Positions 47,265 to 56,922 are shown, counted from the stretch's first letter. The stretch is DNA of 64,000 nucleotides from Gilvimarinus xylanilyticus (GCF_024195295.1 NZ_JAMFTH010000003.1:255501-319500); one strand, 5' to 3'. Notes: generated by a model not told the origin, from the letters alone. Made by a program: numbers and translations.

Positions 47265-47756
47265 TCAATGACAGATCATTTCACATTCGCGATGGGTGTA
47301 CTCTAAAAAATCGTATATACCCACATCGCGCTTCTTAATAAAGCCCAACCGTTGGTACATAGCCATTGCCCGGTTATTTTTCTCCACGTGAATCGCCACA
47401 GGTCGTTTGGCTAGGCGGCTCTCCTCTAGAATGTTTTGCAGCAGCCAACCACCAATACCCATTCCACGAAACTCGGGCAACAGCGCGATATCGACTATAC
47501 GAATATCCGCCAAGCTTCGGTCTACATATAAACGGCCCACGGCTCTATTGTTGTGGTAAATCAGATCAAAGCTGGCCTCGGGGTAATGCTGGTGATAATG
47601 TTTATGCTGCGCGGCAAACTGCATGGCTAAGAATTCATCAATTTGCGTCTGCCCCCAACCGGTGGCCTTGAGTTCGTTCTGCCGGGTACTGGCGTACACA
47701 ACCTCGAGAAACGGCAGGTCTTGCTCTGTAGCAGTCACTAGTTTGACATTATTCAT
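47265..47756 (-). CDS. GNAT-family N-acetyltransferase
   Basis: ATG 47756 gives 163 residues starting MNNVKLVTATEQDLPFLEVV. The acetyl-CoA motif is RIVDIALLPEFRGMGIGGWLLQNILEES near residue 90 (RGMGIG pyrophosphate loop), and KNNRAMAMYQRLGFIKKRDVGIYDFLEY completes the fold. Substrate unknown. It converges with the ZIP gene. Confidence 0.9.
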   Translation of the reverse strand: MNNVKLVTATEQDLPFLEVVYASTRQNELKATGWGQTQIDEFLAMQFAAQHKHYHQHYPEASFDLIYHNNRAVGRLYVDRSLADIRIVDIALLPEFRGMGIGGWLLQNILEESRLAKRPVAIHVEKNNRAMAMYQRLGFIKKRDVGIYDFLEYTHRECEMICH

Positions 47757-47945
47757 TGACACATCAACTCTTAGCTGGACCTCACCGCGAATGGGCGACA
47801 ACCAAAATCACGTTCGGCAAAATGGAAATGTCCGATTATGAATTGTGCAGAAAATTATGCCATTACACGCAATTACAGAATCTCTCTTCCGACAGGATCG
47901 TGCACCCTTTTTAGCAAGCTTTAAGGTCACAAGCTAAGGAAATTT

Positions 47946-48878
47946 ATGGCAGGCAGCAGCTTACTCACGTTAATCGATGATATCGCCACACTGCTGGACG
48001 ATGTAGCGGTTATGACCAAGGTCGCCGCTAAGAAAACCGCCGGCGTGCTGGGCGATGATTTGGCGCTCAACGCCGAGCAGGTAACCGGGGTACGCGCCGA
48101 TCGCGAGCTACCCGTCGTGTGGGCAGTGTTTAAAGGCTCACTGCTTAACAAGATTATATTGGTACCCGCGGCTCTGGCGATTAGCGTGTTTATCCCCTGG
48201 CTAATATTGCCTTTGCTGATGCTCGGCGGCGCCTTTCTCTGTTTTGAAGGTTTTGAAAAAGTCGCCCATAAATGGCTTCACTCCCAGGACGAGCACAAAG
48301 CAATACACGAGGCACGACGACAAGCACTGGCCGATGCTAAAACAGACATAAAGAGCTTTGAGCGAGAAAAAATAAAAGGCGCAATACGTACCGATTTTAT
48401 TCTATCGGCGGAAATCATCACCATTACCCTTGGTGCGGTAGCCGGGGCGAGCCTGACCAGTCAAATTGCGGTGCTGTGTATTATTGCCCTGGGGATGACT
48501 CTGGGGGTCTACGGCCTGGTGGCGGGCATTGTCAAAATTGACGACGCGGGCCTGTGGCTAAAACAGCGACCTGGGGCGGCGCAACAATCTCTGGGACGGC
48601 TTTTTCTACTGACCGCCCCTAAGCTGATGAAGTTTTTATCCATTGCCGGAACCGCTGCGATGTTTTTAGTGGGCGGCGGCATTTTGATCCACGGTATTCC
48701 CCCTGTGCATCACTGGGTGGAGCATACTAGCCATACCAATTTCGATCTGCCCAGTGTTAACGCCTTAGTGGGCGCCGCAGCGCCTGTTCTCATTAACGCT
48801 TTGGCAGGCGTAGTAGCGGGCGCGATATTGGTGGGGCTTTTCACCTTGGGAAAAAAGTTGAAGGGCAGAGCGTCGTGA
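47946..48878 (+). CDS. DUF808/YedI family inner membrane protein
   Basis: A 310-residue protein beginning [46 protein letters not shown], the nearly invariant DUF808 start. About five or six transmembrane segments follow, including [21 protein letters not shown] and a C-terminal pair ending in LGKKLKG. The role of the family is unknown. Monocistronic. Confidence 0.9.
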   Translation: MAGSSLLTLIDDIATLLDDVAVMTKVAAKKTAGVLGDDLALNAEQVTGVRADRELPVVWAVFKGSLLNKIILVPAALAISVFIPWLILPLLMLGGAFLCFEGFEKVAHKWLHSQDEHKAIHEARRQALADAKTDIKSFEREKIKGAIRTDFILSAEIITITLGAVAGASLTSQIAVLCIIALGMTLGVYGLVAGIVKIDDAGLWLKQRPGAAQQSLGRLFLLTAPKLMKFLSIAGTAAMFLVGGGILIHGIPPVHHWVEHTSHTNFDLPSVNALVGAAAPVLINALAGVVAGAILVGLFTLGKKLKGRAS

Positions 48879-48924
48879 ATCAAGGTACACACTTAGCGCC
48901 GAGTACTATAGCTCGCCGCAGCCG

Positions 48925-49218
48925 TCACGCATCCGGATAAATACTAAACTCGGCAAAGTCCTGTGTAGGTATATCCACGGCTTCGACAGATTTCACCTGG
49001 GCCCGTGCCGGCCCACGATGCAGCCATTCGGCCAACCGTGCCATTTTATCGTCAGGTGCGGTGGCCAACACTTCGACCCGCCCATCGTGAAGGTTGCGCG
49101 CCCAACCGGTCACGCCCAAAGCCTGAGCCTCGGCTTGGGTCGAGGCGCGGTAGGAAACCCCTTGAACCCGACCACTGACGTAAAAGCGCTTACTGAGCAA
49201 TTGAAACCTCCCGGTCAT
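48925..49218 (-). CDS. acyP: Acylphosphatase
   Basis: A 97-residue ferredoxin-like fold: KRFYVSGRVQGVSYRASTQAEAQALGVTGWARNLHDGRVEV has the catalytic Arg and, in the strand GWARNLHDG, the catalytic Asn. It hydrolyses carboxyl phosphates such as acetyl phosphate or 1,3-bisphosphoglycerate. Divergent from the GH79 gene by 47 bp. Confidence 0.95.
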   Translation of the reverse strand: MTGRFQLLSKRFYVSGRVQGVSYRASTQAEAQALGVTGWARNLHDGRVEVLATAPDDKMARLAEWLHRGPARAQVKSVEAVDIPTQDFAEFSIYPDA

Positions 49219-49265
49219 CTGAGTTTGTTAGCATCGCCGCGATACTTTATAGCCGCTGACTTTCT

Positions 49266-50759
49266 ATGCTAACACTCCTCAGCCCACCGCGCTGGTACGC
49301 CCGGCTAAAACGCCACTACACCGCCCGCGCCGGCACCGTATCCAGCCCCTCTGATATTGTGGTGGAACACTCCACTCCCGTGCAGACCGTGGACACCCGC
49401 TACCTGTCGTTTTCCATTGATATTTCGGTTCTGGTAGGAGGTTACTGGTGGGAGGGCAGCGATAGCTCCAAGCGCGGGCTGGGTATGCTGCGAGTACCAC
49501 CGATACAGCTAAAACAAAAAAAGCTAGACCGCTTAGTCTCCCAGCTGGGCCCCTCTTACCTGAGGGTGGGAGGCTCTGAGGCCGATAAGATTCACTATTT
49601 TAGTGCCCCCGACACTGAGCCCGACGCGCTGGTATTAACCCGCAAACAGTGGGATCGCCTGAACGAGTTTGTTCAACGACACGACCTGCGCTTAATTTTT
49701 ACCGTTAAATATGGCCTGTTCGCCCGCCAGGATCACGGCCAGTGGCGCGGCGACGAGCTCAAGGAGCTACTCGAATACAGTTGCTCGAAACACTACCAGA
49801 TCGCGGTGTTTGAATTGGGTAATGAGCTAAACGCCTACTGGGCCTTTCACGGCCTGCGCGCGCAACCCAAAGCGCGGGATTTAGCCATTGACTACGCGAC
49901 CTTTACCCGCCAGGTGCGGCAGTATTATCCACAGGCTAAAATTTCCGGACCCGGCAGTGCTTTTTGGCCGCGCCTGGGGGAAACCTTTAAACCCTTTTCC
50001 AATATCACCCGGCGGTTTTTACAGCAACTGCCCATGCCGCTGGATATCGTCAACTGGCACTACTACCCCTTTCAGAGCAGCCGCTCACCGGTGCGCACTC
50101 GCGCCGCCACAGTGCGCACCATGCTCAACCCCAAATCCTTTGCCGATTTTGATCGCTACAGCCGCACCCTGATATTTTGGCGCGATCGCTATCAACCCCG
50201 CGCCCAGCTGTGGACCGGCGAATCCGGCTCGGCTCAGTGCGGTGGTCAGCCCAAATTGTCGGACCGCTTTATTTCCTCTTTTTGGTGGGCCGACCAACTG
50301 GGACAGGGCGCCTTGCTGGGGCACAAGGTGATGGTGCGCCAGAGTTTGATCGGCGGCGACTACGGCCTGATTGACCGGTTAACCCTTAAACCCCGTCCGG
50401 ACTACTGGGTCAGCTGGTTATGGGTGAGATTGATGGGCCCCGAGGTCTACCAGAGCTACCACTCCGACAAACATTTGCGCGTTTATTGCCACCGCCATCC
50501 GAACAGTGAGCAATACACCCTAATGATTATCAACCTCAAGCCACGCGGTATTCGGGTAAACGTGGACCTGCCCGGGCACTGCCAAAACCAATACACCCTT
50601 ACTGCGAAGCGCCTGACCAGTCGCAAGGTGTATATCAACCAGGTAAGAGCGAAGCTGAAAAAAGGCGAAGTGACTTTGGAAGACTTTACCCAAGCGCCGC
50701 AAAGCAATCGCGTGCCGGGCTACAGTATCAGTTTTTGGTGTTATACACTGGATAAATAA
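49266..50759 (+). CDS. GH79 heparanase-like glycoside hydrolase
   Basis: A 497-residue protein with clear heparanase similarity: YLRVGGSEADKIHYF near residue 98, FELGNELNAYWAFHG with acid/base Glu187, and WTGESGSAQCGGQPKLSDRF with nucleophile Glu319, followed by KVMVRQSLIGGDYGLID and PDYWVSWLWVRLMGPEVY. The (beta/alpha)8 domain spans about 95-400 and a beta domain follows. The N-terminus MLTLLSPPRWYARLKRHY is not a signal peptide by eye. GH79 acts on glucuronic or 4-O-methylglucuronic acid linkages in heparan, arabinogalactan proteins or similar. Substrate not predictable. Confidence 0.88.
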   Translation: MLTLLSPPRWYARLKRHYTARAGTVSSPSDIVVEHSTPVQTVDTRYLSFSIDISVLVGGYWWEGSDSSKRGLGMLRVPPIQLKQKKLDRLVSQLGPSYLRVGGSEADKIHYFSAPDTEPDALVLTRKQWDRLNEFVQRHDLRLIFTVKYGLFARQDHGQWRGDELKELLEYSCSKHYQIAVFELGNELNAYWAFHGLRAQPKARDLAIDYATFTRQVRQYYPQAKISGPGSAFWPRLGETFKPFSNITRRFLQQLPMPLDIVNWHYYPFQSSRSPVRTRAATVRTMLNPKSFADFDRYSRTLIFWRDRYQPRAQLWTGESGSAQCGGQPKLSDRFISSFWWADQLGQGALLGHKVMVRQSLIGGDYGLIDRLTLKPRPDYWVSWLWVRLMGPEVYQSYHSDKHLRVYCHRHPNSEQYTLMIINLKPRGIRVNVDLPGHCQNQYTLTAKRLTSRKVYINQVRAKLKKGEVTLEDFTQAPQSNRVPGYSISFWCYTLDK

Positions 50760-50786
50760 AATCCCGTGGTGCAAGACCGATAACCT

Positions 50787-50972
50787 ATGAAACAACTACT
50801 GATACTGACGAGTCTACTTGCGGCTAGCTGTAGCCAGATTAAAACCGATGACCATTACTGGTGCAGCTACGAAACCGACCCCGAGGCCTACCAAAACTGT
50901 CTGGAAGTGGGGCGCGATCTGGATGAACATACCGCCGAATCCGCTGGCCACCGCGAGGACACTAATCGCTAG
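50787..50972 (+). CDS. Small lipoprotein, unknown function
   Basis: A 61-residue product with a short signal peptide and lipobox LAASC at about residue 15, then an acidic, Cys-containing tail DHYWCSYETDPEAYQNCLEVGRD. Two further Cys could form a disulfide in the periplasm. No family recognised. It overlaps the end of the exosortase-associated gene on minus by 11 bp and lies 27 bp after the GH79 gene. Confidence 0.55.
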   Translation: MKQLLILTSLLAASCSQIKTDDHYWCSYETDPEAYQNCLEVGRDLDEHTAESAGHREDTNR

Positions 50973-51573
50973 GGGAGGCTGACTCTCGGGGCCTGATACC
51001 CGCCAGGCGGCTCACTACCGGATACTGGCTGACCAGCCATATCGCACTGGCACCAACAACGGGTAAGATTAAATAACCAAATTGATACGCGAGCGCTATC
51101 GCTTCATGTTGCCACGACTGCAAAGGCAACTGCCCCGCCACCTCGGGCCCCAGCTTAAACGCCAGGCTAGCCAGTAAATCGGCACCGATACCAAAAGCGT
51201 GCAGAGGCAAAAGTGCTATTACCGCCAACAGAGTTTTAGGGTTAGAAAAATACTGCTCCTCTACCGCGAAACACAGCGCTAAAAGCACAGGAATATTCCA
51301 GGAGTAAATGAGCGGATTGAGAGACACTACGACATTCCCCCGGCCTTTTTCCGTGTTTACCATTAACGCCGTAATCACCTCCAGCTCCCGCCCATTCATT
51401 TCCAGCGTTTCTACAAGCCCTGAAAACATGAGATTAATACAGCCTTTGGCTAACAGCGCCGCGGGCACACTGAAAAACGCGGCCAGGTAATACCACAACA
51501 AAAAGAACAGCGGCAGCCACAACAGTGTTTTGCCAAAGTAGGCGAGCAGTGGATCGGATTTACGCCGGGGCAT
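50962..51573 (-). CDS. Exosortase H-associated membrane protein
   Basis: A 203-residue membrane protein with hydrophobic segments near residues 12-33, 90-105, 112-125, 160-180. Its first residues MPRRKSDPLLAYFGKTLLWLPLFFLLWYY and the GCINLMFSGLVETLEMNGRELEVIT region resemble the proteins always found next to exosortase H. Start overlaps the xrtH stop by 14 bp. Function is assumed to support protein sorting; no catalytic motif is visible. Confidence 0.75.
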   Translation of the reverse strand: MPRRKSDPLLAYFGKTLLWLPLFFLLWYYLAAFFSVPAALLAKGCINLMFSGLVETLEMNGRELEVITALMVNTEKGRGNVVVSLNPLIYSWNIPVLLALCFAVEEQYFSNPKTLLAVIALLPLHAFGIGADLLASLAFKLGPEVAGQLPLQSWQHEAIALAYQFGYLILPVVGASAIWLVSQYPVVSRLAGIRPRESASPSD

Positions 51574-52066
51574 GGTCGGCCTTGCCCTGTGAATGCGAGT
51601 TGTAGCGAATCCAAATGAGAAAAATCAGCAGAGCGTCCAGCATAATCAACGCCTGCCAGACATACAGATGCGCCCACTCGAACGCGGCGCTGTTCCACAG
51701 CCCCAAGAAAAACAAGCTGACGATGCGCAGCACATTGAGGCACTGCAACCCCAGCATGCCAAACACAACCCCCTTGAGGGTGTAACGCCAGCTTGCGGGA
51801 AAAGCCACCATGGCGGCAATCAGTAAAATCATTGCCTCTATGCCATTGCAGCCGGCAGCAATTTGCACTGCAAAACCACTGCTCTGGTCGGTGAGCACAA
51901 TGCCCGCAACCCGTAGGTCCCGCCCCAAAAGTTCAATCACAAACGCACACACGTGAGTTAAACCGGTGGTTAAAGGCACCACCACATACTCTTGTCCCCA
52001 GGGCAATAACTCCAACACAAACAGGGCGATCATGGTGATAAAAAACAAACTGATAAATCGCGCCAT
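51560..52066 (-). CDS. xrtH: Exosortase H (XrtH)
   Basis: A 168-residue multi-span protein. The exosortase triad is present: Cys in IAAGCNGIEAM near residue 73, Arg in NVLRIVSLF near 111, and His in WAHLYVWQ near 132. XrtH cleaves and transfers proteins with an IPTLxxWG-type C-terminal sorting signal in the inner membrane. No substrate with such a tail is encoded in this window. It forms a two-gene unit with the associated membrane protein. Confidence 0.9.
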   Translation of the reverse strand: MARFISLFFITMIALFVLELLPWGQEYVVVPLTTGLTHVCAFVIELLGRDLRVAGIVLTDQSSGFAVQIAAGCNGIEAMILLIAAMVAFPASWRYTLKGVVFGMLGLQCLNVLRIVSLFFLGLWNSAAFEWAHLYVWQALIMLDALLIFLIWIRYNSHSQGKADHAPA

Positions 52067-52190
52067 TAATCCTTGCCCAGGTATGAATCTATTGCCGATG
52101 TGATATTCCCCACCAAAAAACTTCTGGCGTGGGTAAGTAATGGGTTAGATTAACACAACCGGTGGCGCCGCAGCGGCCAATAGGGCAGCC

Positions 52191-53108
52191 TTAATCGGGC
52201 AAAGGAATTACTTCGCTATCGCCGGGCACATGGCCAAACTTGCCCTGCTGCCAGTTGGTTTTGGCTCGTTCAATGGCCTCGCGATCACTGGCGACAAAGT
52301 TCCACCACATGTGTCTCGGGCCGTCCAGCGGCTCTCCGCCAACCGCTACCAGCCAGGCACCGCCAGCGCTTGTGAGACTTATCTTGCATCCAGGCCGAAG
52401 CACTGCCATCTGCCCCTCGGTAAACACTTGGCCATCCACCTCGGCACTGCCGCGCACGATATAAACCGCGCGCTCGGTATACTCCACCTCAAGCCCGGTG
52501 GAGGCGCCCGGCTGCAGGCGAATGTCTACAAAGAACAAAGGCGTAAGAGTTTTCAGGCGCGCGCGCAGGCCAAAGGCCTCGCCCGCCACCACCCGGATAT
52601 TCACACCACTGGCTTCTACCTCGGGCTGGCTGGAAACACTGTAGTGAGTAAAAGCCGGGGCAATTTCTTCGCTCTCGCGAGGCAGCGCCACCCATACTTG
52701 TAGGCCCATTAGCTCACTGACACGCGCCAGCTCGTCCTCTGGCGAGCGCTCGGAGTGCACTATGCCGCGTCCGGCAGTCATCCAGTTGATTTCCCCCGGG
52801 CGGATCAGTTGTTTAAAACCCAGGCTATCGCGGTGAACGATATGCCCCTGATACAGATAAGTCAGGGTGGATAAGCCAATATGCGGATGGGGCCGGACCG
52901 CCAGGCCTTGGCCCGCCGCAAACTCGGTAGGCCCCATATGATCAAAAAAGACAAAGGGCCCCACCGCCCGTCGCTCGGGGGCCGGAAGCACGCGGCGCAC
53001 CGAAAAGCCCTCTAAATCGCGCAAATTGGGTGTGATAACCGTCTCAACAGGGGCGGTCTTTCCCTTGGATGAATCGCACCGGGGATCGGCGTCGGGAAGC
53101 CAACTCAT
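52191..53108 (-). CDS. Pirin-family cupin protein
   Basis: A 305-residue bicupin: PFVFFDHMGPTEFAAGQGLAVRPHPHIGLSTLTYLYQG gives the two metal-binding His, followed by HRDSLGF, GEINWMTAGRGIVHSERSPE and the C-terminal pirin domain (WWNFVASDREAIERAKTNWQQGKFGHVPGD). Bacterial pirins act as quercetinases or as regulators of pyruvate metabolism; the role here is unknown. Confidence 0.93.
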   Translation of the reverse strand: MSWLPDADPRCDSSKGKTAPVETVITPNLRDLEGFSVRRVLPAPERRAVGPFVFFDHMGPTEFAAGQGLAVRPHPHIGLSTLTYLYQGHIVHRDSLGFKQLIRPGEINWMTAGRGIVHSERSPEDELARVSELMGLQVWVALPRESEEIAPAFTHYSVSSQPEVEASGVNIRVVAGEAFGLRARLKTLTPLFFVDIRLQPGASTGLEVEYTERAVYIVRGSAEVDGQVFTEGQMAVLRPGCKISLTSAGGAWLVAVGGEPLDGPRHMWWNFVASDREAIERAKTNWQQGKFGHVPGDSEVIPLPD

Positions 53109-53161
53109 ACCCCCTCCTATTATTATTGTTGATGCGCCGGCAAGCCGGCGCCTTGGTGGTT

Positions 53162-55567
53162 TTACAGCTTGTCGAAATTATCGGTTAACAGGCAATCGTA
53201 ACGACGAGCATCATAGGTTTTTAGGGGCTCGACGTCCGCCTGCTCAATCACACCTTTGGCGACGGCATCGTCCAGACGCTCATCCAGGGTGTCGCCCTCC
53301 AACTCACCTTTGGCCTGAGCGCGACTAAAGGTATGCCAGACATCGCCCAAATCGTTCAGCAGCTGGTAGGTCGACTCTACCCGGCCCACCGCATCTTCCG
53401 GGTTGTGATTCATATAGACGTAGCCCGCAAGCATTTTACGCACCGAGGTGTCTTCCATAATCAGGCCCCCCAGTTTGCGAATATCACTATCGTTGGGCGC
53501 TTTGTAAGGCGAGCCCCAGAGGAAGGTGGCAAACTTAAAGGCCCAGCCCAAAAACTTAGAGGGAAAGTTTGCGTAAAACGCCTGCAGCGATGTTTGCGCC
53601 TTATGGAAGGCCTGTTTTAGCGCGTACTCGGCGTGGGCGTCCTCTTCGGCGGTGCGCGGGTGAGCACCGTGGAATTTCAAAATACTGCAGGCAATAAACA
53701 GCTGGCTGTGTACATCCCCCAAACGGGCCGAGAGTAGCTCGCGACGCTTCAGATCACCGCCCAATACCCCCAGGGCAACATCGGCAGCCACCGCAAAGGC
53801 GGCGCTCATATGGTTAATGCGCTGATACCATACCTTGGAGAAGTCATCGGCATTCACCGGTGTGGGACTAAAGCGGGCACAGGTAAAACTAAACAACTTC
53901 AAGCGGGTGATATTGCTAAAGACATGCCCCAAATGGCGCATAAACAGCTTATCGAACGCCTCTTTGGCTTTATCTTCATCCTCCGCCTGCAGGGTTTGCA
54001 CCTCATCAAACAAATACGGGTGACAGCGCATAGCCCCCTGACCAAAAATCATCAGCGAGCGGGTAAGAATATTCGCCCCCTCAACGGTAATGGCAACCGG
54101 CAATGCGCGATAGGCAAAGGCGGTAAAGTTGCGCGGGCCCAGCTGAATCGCCCGGCCGCTCACCACATCCATGGCGTGGTTGACCGAGGTGCGCATCATT
54201 TCGGTCGCGTGATATTTGGCCATTGCCGTCATCACCGAGGGCGCGCCACCGTCCAGGCCGCGGGTAACCAGTTGGCGGAAGGCCTCGAGGGTATAGCCAT
54301 TGGCGGCCACTTCGGCGGTCGCCTCCTGCACGCCTTCAAACTTACCCACCTCCATATTGAACTGGCGGCGAATGCGCGAGTAGGCGCCCACTGTGAGGTA
54401 GCTCATTTCCCCACTGGCGGTGGAAAGCGCGGGCAGTGAAACCCCGCGCCCGGCGCCCAGGCACTCAATCAGCATACGCCAGCCTTTACCGGCCATAGCC
54501 GGGCCGCCGATAATCCACTCGGCGGGAACAAACACGTCCTCGCCTTTAATGGGGCCATTCATAAACGGTGAACCCGGATTGTGGCGACGACCAATTTCAA
54601 TCCCCGGATAATCCGCGGGCAGCAGCGCGCAGGTAATGCCGTAGTCGGATTTATCGCTATCACCCAGCAGTCCTTCGGGATCGTGCAACTTAAACGCCAG
54701 GCCCACCACAGTGGCCACAGGCGCCAGGGTGATCCAGCGCTTAGAGAAGGTGAGGCGAATACCCACCACCTCCTGACCCTCGAATTCGCCTTTGCAGACC
54801 ACGCCAATATCGGGAATAGAGCCCGCATCCGAACCCGCCTCGGGGCCTGTTAAACCAAAGCAGGGAATTTCGCTGCCGTCGGCCAACCCAGGCAACCAGC
54901 GATTTTTCTGCTCTTCGGTGCCGTATTTCATAAGCAACTCGCCTGGGCCCAGTGAGTTGGGCACCATCGCGGTCACCGCCGCCGTCACCGAACGGCTGGC
55001 GATTTTGCTCATAATCCGACTCTGGGCGTAGGGGCTAAAGTCGCGTCCGCCGAACTCTTCGGGAATAATCAGGCCGAAAAACCCTTTTTTCTTTAGATAC
55101 TCCCAAGCGGCGGGCGACAGATCCTGATCTTCAAAAATCTGCCATTCGTCGATCAGACTGCACAGCTCGTCCACCTCATTATCCAAAAAGCTCTGCTCTT
55201 TTTCGCTTAACTGGGGCAACTCAATATCGACAAACTTTTTCCAGTCGGGGCGACCGCTGAATAAATCTTTTTCCCACCAGGTGGTGCCCGCTTCCATGGC
55301 CTCGCGCTCGGTAACGCTCATGGGGGGCATGGCTTTTTGCAGAAAGTGGTAGGCCGGATCGCTGAGTAGCTTACGCCGTACATCGGTCAAATTCAGGACG
55401 ACCACGGCCGCAGCCGCGGGCAGCAACAGCAGCCACATCCAGGGGGAAACAAACGTCAGGGCAAACAGCCCCGCCACAACCACTACCGACCCCAGCGCCA
55501 GTGAGAGCGGGTAATACAAAACAAACGTCAGTAATGCGATAAATAGAACCAAGGCCAACAAAAACAT
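53162..55567 (-). CDS. fadE: Long-chain acyl-CoA dehydrogenase FadE
   Basis: An 801-residue protein with two N-terminal transmembrane segments (about 3-45), the acyl-CoA dehydrogenase core from about 80 to 480 (IPEEFGGRDFSPYAQSRIMSKIASRS, FGLTGPEAGSDAGSIPD, CLGAGRGVSLPALS) and the C-terminal DUF1974 extension. This is the E. coli-type FadE that performs the first step of fatty acid beta-oxidation. Length and architecture match. Monocistronic, divergent from the GH5 gene. Confidence 0.96.
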   Translation of the reverse strand: MFLLALVLFIALLTFVLYYPLSLALGSVVVVAGLFALTFVSPWMWLLLLPAAAAVVVLNLTDVRRKLLSDPAYHFLQKAMPPMSVTEREAMEAGTTWWEKDLFSGRPDWKKFVDIELPQLSEKEQSFLDNEVDELCSLIDEWQIFEDQDLSPAAWEYLKKKGFFGLIIPEEFGGRDFSPYAQSRIMSKIASRSVTAAVTAMVPNSLGPGELLMKYGTEEQKNRWLPGLADGSEIPCFGLTGPEAGSDAGSIPDIGVVCKGEFEGQEVVGIRLTFSKRWITLAPVATVVGLAFKLHDPEGLLGDSDKSDYGITCALLPADYPGIEIGRRHNPGSPFMNGPIKGEDVFVPAEWIIGGPAMAGKGWRMLIECLGAGRGVSLPALSTASGEMSYLTVGAYSRIRRQFNMEVGKFEGVQEATAEVAANGYTLEAFRQLVTRGLDGGAPSVMTAMAKYHATEMMRTSVNHAMDVVSGRAIQLGPRNFTAFAYRALPVAITVEGANILTRSLMIFGQGAMRCHPYLFDEVQTLQAEDEDKAKEAFDKLFMRHLGHVFSNITRLKLFSFTCARFSPTPVNADDFSKVWYQRINHMSAAFAVAADVALGVLGGDLKRRELLSARLGDVHSQLFIACSILKFHGAHPRTAEEDAHAEYALKQAFHKAQTSLQAFYANFPSKFLGWAFKFATFLWGSPYKAPNDSDIRKLGGLIMEDTSVRKMLAGYVYMNHNPEDAVGRVESTYQLLNDLGDVWHTFSRAQAKGELEGDTLDERLDDAVAKGVIEQADVEPLKTYDARRYDCLLTDNFDKL

Positions 55568-55797
55568 ACACAGATTCTCCGGCGTATTAAGACAAACTCA
55601 AAAGCTAAAGCTTTCGGGCTGTACAGGCTCTTTAACAATAGTCGATTCTGCCTCGCTTGGCACCCTTCGGAATAACAAACGGTGCCCGAGTGGCATAGTA
55701 AAGAAGTGTTGATGCACCGACGCGCCGATGGACTCCTTCTTTGAGCCTACCTAGTATCGTAACTCTTTGCGACTCCAACACAATAACACAAGGTCAA
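55568..55797. promoter_or_regulatory. Divergent region between fadE and the GH5 cellulase
   Basis: A 230-bp noncoding stretch. I see no strong sigma-70 box and no convincing regulator site; both promoters must lie here. Confidence 0.4.
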
Positions 55798-56811
55798 ATG
55801 ATTATGTTTTGCAAACCACTACTCGCCCTGGGGCTAAGCCTAGGCCTTAGCTATACGACCGCCCAGGCCGAAACCGCTGTACAGGTTCACGGCGCATTAA
55901 GCGTTAAAGGCAATCAGATTATCGATGCGCGCGGAGAACCTCTCTCGTTGGCAGGCCCGAGCTTATTTTGGAGCAACAGCGGCTGGAATGCCGACCGCTA
56001 CTACAACCCGCAGGTGGTTAACTATTTACAGGAGCAGTGGAATGCCCCCATTATTCGCGCCGCCATTGGCGCCGGTGGTAATGGCGGGATGCAGACCCAC
56101 CCCGAGGAAAACCGCAAAAAGGCGGAAACGGTTATAGACGCCGCTATTGACCAAGGCATGTACGTGATTCTCGACTGGCATGCTCACCATGGCGAAGATC
56201 ACACCCAAAGTGCAGTTGAATTTTTTGAGTATTTCGCGCGCCAGTACGGCCAGCATGACAACATAATCTACGAAATATACAACGAACCCTTAGCCGACAC
56301 CGACTGGAATACGGTGATCAAGCCCTATGCCGAAACCTTAATTAGCCATATACGCGCCATCGACCCCGACAACCTTATTATCGTCGGCACCCAAAGCTGG
56401 TCCCAAGATGTCGACAAAGCCGCTGCCAATCCACTTACCGGCTATAACAACATTGCCTACACCCTGCACTTTTACGCCGGCACCCATAAACAAGAGTTGC
56501 GAGATAAAGCCGAAAAAGCCCTGCAAGAGGGCGTCGCTCTAATGGTCACTGAATGGGGCACCGTCAACGCCGATGGCGACGGAGGTGTGGATAAACAAAG
56601 CACCGAACAGTGGCTTAGCTTTATGCGCGATCATCATTTAACCCACGCCAATTGGGCTCTAAACGACAAAGACGAGGGCGCTTCTATGCTTAAACCCGGA
56701 ACCGCCCCCGATGGCAATTGGACCGATGACGACTTAACCGAGTCGGGACTGTATGTGAAATCAATTATTCAGGGATGGCATGAGATTGATTATAGTGGGG
56801 ATGGTGAATAG
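55798..56811 (+). CDS. GH5 endoglucanase (cellulase), secreted
   Basis: ATG 55798 gives 337 residues (ATG 55804 is equally possible; AAGG lies 4 or 10 bases upstream). A signal peptide ends at TTAQA. The catalytic barrel shows the GH5 set: VILDWHAHH, YEIYNEPL with acid/base Glu163, HFYAGTHK, and TEWGTVNADG with nucleophile Glu252; NWALNDKDEGASML is subfamily 2-like. No carbohydrate-binding module is attached. It cleaves internal beta-1,4-glucan bonds. It converges with the GH9 gene across a heptad array. Confidence 0.95.
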   Translation: MIMFCKPLLALGLSLGLSYTTAQAETAVQVHGALSVKGNQIIDARGEPLSLAGPSLFWSNSGWNADRYYNPQVVNYLQEQWNAPIIRAAIGAGGNGGMQTHPEENRKKAETVIDAAIDQGMYVILDWHAHHGEDHTQSAVEFFEYFARQYGQHDNIIYEIYNEPLADTDWNTVIKPYAETLISHIRAIDPDNLIIVGTQSWSQDVDKAAANPLTGYNNIAYTLHFYAGTHKQELRDKAEKALQEGVALMVTEWGTVNADGDGGVDKQSTEQWLSFMRDHHLTHANWALNDKDEGASMLKPGTAPDGNWTDDDLTESGLYVKSIIQGWHEIDYSGDGE

Positions 56812-56922
56812 GTCTGAGGTCTGAGGTCTGATACAATTTTCGCAGCGCACACCAATCAGCTCGCACACAAAGCGTCAGACGTCCAACATCAGACGTCTGA
56901 CTTTTTACCGTTTACCGTTCGC
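56812..56922. repeat. Inverted heptanucleotide repeat array between GH5 and GH9 genes
   Basis: Plus: GTCTGAG, GTCTGAG, GTCTGAT at 56812-56832, beginning one base after the GH5 stop. Minus, in register from 56922 down to 56874: GCGAACG, GTAAACG, GTAAAAA, GTCAGAC, GTCTGAT, GTTGGAC, GTCTGAC; the first of these lies in the GH9 coding end and the second contains its TAA stop. A 41-bp centre separates the two arrays. Confidence 0.82.

Noticed and set aside
47271-47310. Short plus-strand frame with AAGGA-like site after the ZIP gene
   Set aside because: Only about a dozen codons and antisense to the GNAT gene end.
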